A DNA stretch of 5,346 bases from Anaerolineales bacterium UBA3071 (lineage in GTDB: Bacteria; Chloroflexota; Anaerolineae; UBA3071), in contig DFBV01000209.1 in assembly GCA_002366755.1 (NCBI GenBank), positions 599-5,944 on the forward strand, written 5' to 3'. Numbering within the stretch: the stretch's first letter is position 1; the number at the start of each line of letters is the position of its first letter. Both the position numbers and the translations under genes were made by a program. Shown here in pieces: positions 5,067 to 5,346 of the stretch. Under the pieces are notes generated by a model. The model was not told the origin of the DNA, did not search any database, and saw nothing but the letters and a program-made list of their open reading frames with translations.

Positions 5067-5346
5067 TTACGCTACTGCTCTCTCCGCTTCAGCCCGGCGG
5101 CTCAACCACCGTTCGGGCACGATCAGGCTGAGCACGTTTGTTCATCCCAGCGTGCCGATGATGTTGATCAGGAAAGCGACGAAGCCCCAGTGATCTTACT
5201 CGGTCCGCTTCCCCGGCGTTATGTAGCGAATGTGCTTGAATGGCTTGACCTGTGCGCCGACGTTGTCCTTCAGTATGTTGCCGGAGATATGCATCAGGGT
5301 GTCGCTGTAATCAGTGTCCTTTCCCATGCTGGCCAGGCAGGGATAG
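5067..5346 (-). pseudogene. C-terminal remnant of a decayed coding gene, unidentified
   Basis: In one minus-strand frame, open from the window edge (5345), the translation stays protein-like across two stop codons: TAA at 5198-5196 and TGA at 5144-5142, ending at TAA 5069-5067. The first part (49 codons) is hydrophilic and includes GKDTDYSDTLMHISGNILK. After the first stop comes a short membrane-like stretch, DHWGFVAFLINIIGTLG, and after the second an amphipathic tail, TNVLSLIVPERWLSRRAEAE. Keeping one frame with gene-like composition across two stops suggests nonsense decay of a membrane protein's C terminus. I do not recognise the family. It could also be a short intact gene ending at 5196 followed by chance sequence. 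The 5' part is outside the window. Confidence 0.5.

Overview
The window is a G+C-rich (roughly 60-65%), densely coded stretch of bacterial chromosome. It suggests a free-living, possibly thermophilic bacterium, perhaps of the Chloroflexota. That guess rests only on the composition, the gene mix (macro-domain protein, SpoU methyltransferase, ECF module, DUF401 membrane protein, HicBA) and the intergenic dyad repeats; no marker gene fixes the taxon.

Left part, + strand (1-3083): a consensus promoter drives a macro-domain protein (73-660). A perfect 13-bp inverted repeat separates it from a SpoU/TrmH-type RNA 2'-O-methyltransferase (774-1310). The last codons and stop of that gene lie in a 72-bp dyad built from 9-nt units. 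After a 14-bp tandem duplication come ecfA (1401-2258) and ecfT (2258-3034), the ATPase and transmembrane scaffold of an energy-coupling-factor transporter, overlapping by one base. A strong intrinsic terminator (3051-3083) ends this run. No substrate-binding S component is visible, and the EcfA ABC signature is non-canonical.

Middle, - strand (3108-3639): a hicB-hicA toxin-antitoxin pair, antitoxin first, overlapping by 23 bp and convergent with ecfT. It has its own near-consensus promoter and looks lower in G+C than its neighbours.

Right part, - strand (3691-5346): a 402-residue polytopic membrane protein of the DUF401 type. Its apparent promoter is separated from the gene by a leader holding a strong intrinsic terminator, a layout that suggests attenuation. 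Beyond it, running off the window edge, is a decayed coding remnant with two in-frame stops before its final stop.

The genes do not form one pathway. ecfA and ecfT work as a transporter module, hicB and hicA as a toxin-antitoxin pair, and the macro and SpoU proteins are separate ADP-ribose-related and RNA-modification enzymes that merely sit side by side. The most unusual points are the EcfA signature, the 9-nt-periodic dyad, the promoter-terminator-gene layout before the DUF401 gene, and the remnant at the right edge.
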